Positions 60,712 through 64,000 of a DNA stretch of 64,000 nt are shown one piece after another. Made by a program: the position numbers and the translations under genes. Location of the stretch: assembly GCA_964595625.1 (NCBI GenBank), contig CAZQQU010000001.1, forward strand, positions 368,450-432,449, in the 5' to 3' direction. Every line of letters starts with the position of its first letter. The first letter of the stretch is position 1. The stretch is from CAZQQU01 sp964595625 (GTDB lineage Bacteria > Bacteroidota > Bacteroidia > Flavobacteriales > Flavobacteriaceae). The notes under the pieces are model-generated. The model was given only the letters and a program-made list of their open reading frames with translations. It did not search any database and was not told the DNA's origin.

Positions 60712-61734
60712 ATGAGAAAAGCACTTTTCCTGTTGTTTTTGGCGTTCAGTTTAGTCAGCTGTAAAACCCAAAACAAATCTTCGGTCAAATCAAGTGGACT
60801 GGTAATCAGTCCTACCGATTATGTAGCTACGATTAATGCCGAGGATCTAAAAAAATTACTCTACGATTTTGCTTCCGATGATATGCAAGGTCGTATGACG
60901 GGTGAACTCGGACAAAAACTAGCAGCTGCTTATCTCAAAGATTTTTACATTCAACACGATATTGCTTCTCCTTTGGGTGGACAAGACTATTACCAGCCTA
61001 TCCCATCCAGCTATTTTAGAAGAAATATTGGTGATACCGAAAACGTGATCGCATTTATAGAAGGTACTGAATATCCCGACGAAGTGATTATACTTACAGC
61101 CCACTACGACCACGTGGGCGTTGATCAACAAGGGCAAATCTTCAACGGAGCAGATGACGACGGAAGTGGTAGCGTAGCGCTGTTATTAATTGCCAAAGCC
61201 TTTCAACAAGCCAAAAAAGATGGAAACGGTCCCAAGAGAAGTATCGCTATCCTTCATGTAACGGCCGAAGAAATTGGACTTTTAGGATCCAAGTTTTATG
61301 TCGAAAACCCCATTTTCCCTCTTGAAAATACAGTGGCCAATCTCAATATAGATATGATTGGTCGTATAGACCCCAATAAAAAAAACCAACCCGAATATAT
61401 TTATTTGATCGGGAGTGATAAATTAAGTCAGGAGCTACACCAAGTGTCCGAAGCCGCCAACCAACAGTACGTCCAATTAGAACTGGATTATACCTTTAAC
61501 GACGACAACGATCCCAACCGGTTTTACTACCGCAGTGACCATTATAATTTTGCTAAAAACAATATCCCGGCACTGTTCTACTTCAGTGGTGTACACGAAG
61601 ACTACCACCAACCCACCGATACCCCGGATAAAATTGAATACGAATTACTCGAAAAACGAGCCCGTTTGGTTTTCTATACAGCGTGGGAACTCGCCAACCG
61701 AAAAGATCGAATCCGGGTGGATATCAACCAATAA
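60712..61734 (+). CDS. M28 family zinc peptidase lipoprotein
   Basis: A 340-residue aminopeptidase-type enzyme with a lipobox (LVSC, Cys17). The two-zinc centre is complete: His131 (in TAHYDHVG), Asp148 (GADDDGSG), catalytic base Glu186 and ligand Glu187 (TAEEIGLLG), Asp214 (NIDMIGR) and His299 (EDYHQPTD). It releases N-terminal residues from peptides in the periplasm by family; exact specificity unknown. Downstream of the HRCDIPVG lipoprotein on the same strand. Confidence 0.93.
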   Translation: MRKALFLLFLAFSLVSCKTQNKSSVKSSGLVISPTDYVATINAEDLKKLLYDFASDDMQGRMTGELGQKLAAAYLKDFYIQHDIASPLGGQDYYQPIPSSYFRRNIGDTENVIAFIEGTEYPDEVIILTAHYDHVGVDQQGQIFNGADDDGSGSVALLLIAKAFQQAKKDGNGPKRSIAILHVTAEEIGLLGSKFYVENPIFPLENTVANLNIDMIGRIDPNKKNQPEYIYLIGSDKLSQELHQVSEAANQQYVQLELDYTFNDDNDPNRFYYRSDHYNFAKNNIPALFYFSGVHEDYHQPTDTPDKIEYELLEKRARLVFYTAWELANRKDRIRVDINQ

Positions 61735-61829
61735 GCTACTTACTTTAAGGCCTACTAAGTGCTAATTATAGCCATATAAGCGCTGGATAGAAATTGCCAT
61801 AGGATAAGTTTCTTTTTTAAGGATTGTCA

Positions 61830-61837
61830 TAATTTTG
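61830..61837 (+). promoter_or_regulatory. Candidate -7 promoter box of VOC gene
   Basis: TAATTTTG fits TAnnTTTG, 26 bases before the start codon. No clear TTTG at -33. Confidence 0.4.
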
Positions 61838-61863
61838 AAAACAATTTTTTAAAAAAGAAACCT

Positions 61864-62286
61864 ATGACACTCAATCCGTATTTAAATTTTGATGGCCAAG
61901 CCGAAGAAGCCTTCCGATTTTACCACAGTATATTTGGAGGTGAACTCTACTTACAAACCATGGGGGAAGCACCCGGAGGGGAAGAACTACCGGAAGAAGA
62001 AAAAAAACGTATCATGCATGCCAGTATATCGATAGGTACTAATCAATACCTCATGGCTTCGGATATTATTCCCAGTATGGGGCACGTTTTAAAAATGGGT
62101 AATAACAATTATATATCCATCACTGCCGACAGCCGAGAAGAAGTAGAAAGAATTTTTAATGCCTTAGCTGTAGGAGGTACAATAGAAATGCCCCTAGAAG
62201 ATATGTTTTGGGGAGATTATTTCGGTTCGTTAACCGACGCCTTTGGTGTAGGTTGGATGATTGGTTATAACCAACAACAACAATAA
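61864..62286 (+). CDS. VOC family protein (PhnB-like)
   Basis: A 140-residue member of the glyoxalase/dioxygenase fold superfamily, PhnB subgroup: TLNPYLNFDGQAEEAFRFYHSIFGGELYLQTMGEAP at the start, ASISIGTNQYLMASDI in the middle, and the closing MFWGDYFGSLTDAFGVGWMI. The metal ligands of true glyoxalases are not obvious. The activity is unknown. First gene of a run of small genes that continues to the right edge. Confidence 0.88.
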   Translation: MTLNPYLNFDGQAEEAFRFYHSIFGGELYLQTMGEAPGGEELPEEEKKRIMHASISIGTNQYLMASDIIPSMGHVLKMGNNNYISITADSREEVERIFNALAVGGTIEMPLEDMFWGDYFGSLTDAFGVGWMIGYNQQQQ

Positions 62287-62348
62287 TTCTTTCAAACATC
62301 AATCAAAAAATCAACAGCCTCTTATATTAATAATCCAATCTATTACCT

Positions 62349-62723
62349 ATGAAGAAAAAATTACTGTTTGTCTGCAGCTTACTATTTGGTCTGCTACTAT
62401 TAAACGGCGGACTCAATAAATTGTTTAACTACATGCCGACCCCCGACGACCTAGACCCTGAAATGCTTCAGGATTTTATAGCAATGAACGAAATTGTTTG
62501 GTTACTACCGTTAATCGGCATAGCTGAAATCATCGGTGGTTTATTGATTATTTTCCCGAAAACAAGAGCTTTAGGCGCCTTAGTAATTTTTCCGGTAGCC
62601 GTAGGTATTTTATTAACCCATATCTTTGTAGATACCTCCGGTTTACTGATTGCATTGGTAATATGGATAGTATTACTATGGATTCTATTTGATAACAAAG
62701 AAAAATACCAATCCCTTTTTTAG
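62349..62723 (+). CDS. DoxX-like membrane protein
   Basis: A 124-residue protein with four hydrophobic helices (about 4-22, 48-70, 76-94, 98-116). KKLLFVCSLLFGLLLLNGGLNKLFNYMP is a DoxX-type start with the GxxKL pattern, and ALGALVIFPVAVGILLTHIF follows. DoxX proteins associate with oxidoreductases in some bacteria, but most are uncharacterised. Its stop is directly followed by the ATG of the next gene. Confidence 0.82.
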   Translation: MKKKLLFVCSLLFGLLLLNGGLNKLFNYMPTPDDLDPEMLQDFIAMNEIVWLLPLIGIAEIIGGLLIIFPKTRALGALVIFPVAVGILLTHIFVDTSGLLIALVIWIVLLWILFDNKEKYQSLF

Positions 62724-63167
62724 ATGTTTCCTTTAATCGCTCAAGCCAGTATTCAGATTCTCAAACCGATAGATCAGGTTTTTGAAGCCGTTGTTAACCC
62801 CGAAATAATTACTCGTTATTTTATTTCGAGTAGTTCGGGGCGGATGGAAACCGGTAAAGAGCTGATTTGGGAATTTGCCGATTTCCCAGGTGCATTTCCC
62901 GTGCAAGTACTCCAAGTAAATCCCCCTCATTTTCTGGAGTTTGTATGGGATCCCGAAACCCGGGTCCGTATCCACCTAAAAAAGCAAGCCCACGATCGTA
63001 CCGTGGTGGAAATTGAAGAAGGTGAAAAACCGTTGAACCAACAAAACTTAGAGTGGCTGGTAGGCAATACCTTTGGATGGGGTAATTTTTTAGATTGCCT
63101 AAAAGCGTATTTAGAATATGGTATCAACCTGCGAAAAGGAGCTTTTGATTATAGAAATAATCCCTAA
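62724..63167 (+). CDS. SRPBCC (AHSA1-like) domain protein
   Basis: A 147-residue START/Bet-v1-like protein. Family pattern: AQASIQILKPIDQVFEAVVNPEIITRYFISSSSGRMETGKELIWEF, then VLQVNPPHFLEFVWDPET and a C-terminal helix NTFGWGNFLDCLKAYLEYG. Such domains bind hydrophobic ligands or act as Hsp90 co-chaperone-like modules. The ligand is unknown. It starts right after the DoxX stop. Confidence 0.88.
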   Translation: MFPLIAQASIQILKPIDQVFEAVVNPEIITRYFISSSSGRMETGKELIWEFADFPGAFPVQVLQVNPPHFLEFVWDPETRVRIHLKKQAHDRTVVEIEEGEKPLNQQNLEWLVGNTFGWGNFLDCLKAYLEYGINLRKGAFDYRNNP

Positions 63168-63205
63168 ACCGTCTGAACGAATCATCTATACTTTGAAAAA
63201 AAATA

Positions 63206-63562
63206 ATGAACAATAATCGCTACCATCGTATTTTTAAAATGCCATTTGCGCAGGTTTATCCGCATTATATCACCAAGGCCGAAAAAAAAGGTCGCACCCA
63301 AGCCGAAGTGGATACTATTATCGAATGGCTGACTGGATACGATGCCCGCAAGTTACAAGAACATTTAGACCAACAAACCACGCTGGAAGATTTTATAAAT
63401 CAAGCGCAAATGCCTCCTCAGGTATCTCAAATCACCGGACTTATTTGTGGTTATCGGATTGAAGAAATTGAAGACCCTACGATGAAACGCATACGTTATT
63501 TAGACAAACTTATCGACGAATTGGCTCGTGGTCGAGCCATGGAAAAAATATTAAGAACCTAA
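63206..63562 (+). CDS. DUF2200 domain protein
   Basis: A 118-residue soluble protein. YHRIFKMPFAQVYPHYITKAEKKGRT, then EVDTIIEWLTGYD and the closing RIEEIEDPTMKRIRYLDKLIDELARGRAMEKIL fit DUF2200. Mostly helical; function unknown. It follows the SRPBCC gene by 38 bases and precedes the DUF1801 gene by 14, forming a compact run. Confidence 0.9.
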   Translation: MNNNRYHRIFKMPFAQVYPHYITKAEKKGRTQAEVDTIIEWLTGYDARKLQEHLDQQTTLEDFINQAQMPPQVSQITGLICGYRIEEIEDPTMKRIRYLDKLIDELARGRAMEKILRT

Positions 63563-63576
63563 ATAAAACTATAATA

Positions 63577-63999
63577 ATGAATCCTGATATACACCAATTC
63601 AATCAAAACTTAGCCGAAAACGATCGGGAAATTTGCGACCGCTTGGCCGCCTGTATCGACCAGCATTTATCTCAAGCCGAAAGCAAGATCTGGCACCGGC
63701 ATCCCGTGTGGTTTTTAGACGGTAATCCAACCGTGGGATACAGCCTCCAAAAAGCGGGTGTACGGTTGATGTTTTGGAGTGGTGCCGATTTTGAGGAAGA
63801 AAATCTTTCCCACCGAGGAGGAAAATTTAAAGACGCCTCCCGCTTTTATACAAACCCCGCTGAAGTAGATACCGAAGAATTAAAACGCTGGTTAAAAAAA
63901 TCAGAAGAAATCCAATGGGATTACAAAAACCTCATCAAGCGCAAAGTTAGCGGTCATTGTGAAGAAACCGACAACTCAAATTTAATAATCAAACTTTAA
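63577..63999 (+). CDS. DUF1801 domain protein
   Basis: A 140-residue protein of the YdhG/DUF1801 type: LAACIDQHLSQAESKIWHRHPVWFLDGNPTVGYSLQKAGVRLMFWSGADFEE. The remainder (RGGKFKDASRFYTNPAEVDTEELKRWLKKSEEIQWDY) is helical with an Asp/Glu-rich, Lys-rich surface. Some homologues resemble frataxin in fold; the function is unknown. The stop TAA is at 63997-63999, just inside the window edge, so the gene is complete. Confidence 0.85.
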   Translation: MNPDIHQFNQNLAENDREICDRLAACIDQHLSQAESKIWHRHPVWFLDGNPTVGYSLQKAGVRLMFWSGADFEEENLSHRGGKFKDASRFYTNPAEVDTEELKRWLKKSEEIQWDYKNLIKRKVSGHCEETDNSNLIIKL

Positions 64000-64000
64000 A

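Noticed and set aside
1..64000. Mobile elements, CRISPR arrays, prophage genes or transferred islands
   Set aside because: No transposase or integrase motifs, no evenly spaced repeats, no att-like duplications beside the tRNAs, and gene content is uniformly flavobacterial.

Overview
The window reads as chromosomal DNA of a member of the Bacteroidota, most likely a marine or salt-adapted Flavobacteriaceae. The base composition is AT-rich. Promoters fit the Bacteroidota pattern TTTG - 17 to 20 bases - TAnnTTTG. Many products carry signal peptides or lipoboxes. There is a type IX secretion sorting tail, a complete Na+-pumping NADH:quinone reductase (NQR) operon, and several Flavobacteriia-type DUF proteins. 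I see no prophage, insertion sequence, CRISPR array or rRNA. Coding density is very high: no stretch longer than 300 bases lacks a gene, and the longest gap is about 250 bases, upstream of nqrA.

Layout. 1-3394 (minus): a partial histidine ammonia-lyase gene cut by the window edge, then a three-gene operon of a TPR-like secreted protein, a LytS-type histidine kinase fused to a 2TM domain, and a free-standing 2TM protein. 3555-7263 (plus): ECF sigma factor with a membrane partner, an S9 peptidase lipoprotein and a Cu/Zn superoxide dismutase lipoprotein. 7368-17011: mechanosensitive channel, spermidine-synthase-like protein, glyA, fumarylacetoacetase, a lipoprotein, an SDR, a VanX-type dipeptidase, DUF3817, an aldehyde dehydrogenase and an unknown protein. 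17032-26928 (all minus): C1q-like exported protein, prohibitin, a VWA-like membrane protein, fabG, ornithine aminotransferase, transaldolase, SDR, esterase lipoprotein and AbgT transporter. 27115-31840 (plus): small secreted protein, ChaN-like protein, DUF4159 protein, THUMP-like methyltransferase, CCA-adding enzyme. 31837-39825: TPR protein, ATP-cone/nuclease fusion, aquaporin, prmC, ribD, EamA transporter, YigZ, ApaG, DUF5103. 40077-50579 (plus): nqrABCDEF, a small conserved protein, a CPA1-type antiporter, nhaA, and apbE, whose product attaches FMN to NqrB and NqrC. 50674-59807: DUF2911, a coiled-coil membrane protein, a UDP-HexNAc epimerase/dehydrogenase pair, ychF, a diheme cytochrome, a dienoyl-CoA-reductase-like SDR, a delta-60 repeat T9SS substrate and shikimate kinase. 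59916-63999 (plus): tRNA-Lys and tRNA-Leu, a lipoprotein with a duplicated HRCDIPVG motif, an M28 peptidase lipoprotein, and a run of small proteins (VOC, DoxX, SRPBCC, DUF2200, DUF1801).

The clearest functional unit is the sodium module at 40077-50579. NQR builds a sodium gradient, NhaA and the CPA1 antiporter exchange cations for protons, and ApbE matures the pump. Most of the rest is housekeeping. The less explained elements are the duplicated 20-residue motif lipoprotein, the ATP-cone/PD-(D/E)XK fusion, the kinase-2TM fusion without a nearby LytTR regulator, the small protein downstream of nqrF, and several unexplained inverted repeats.
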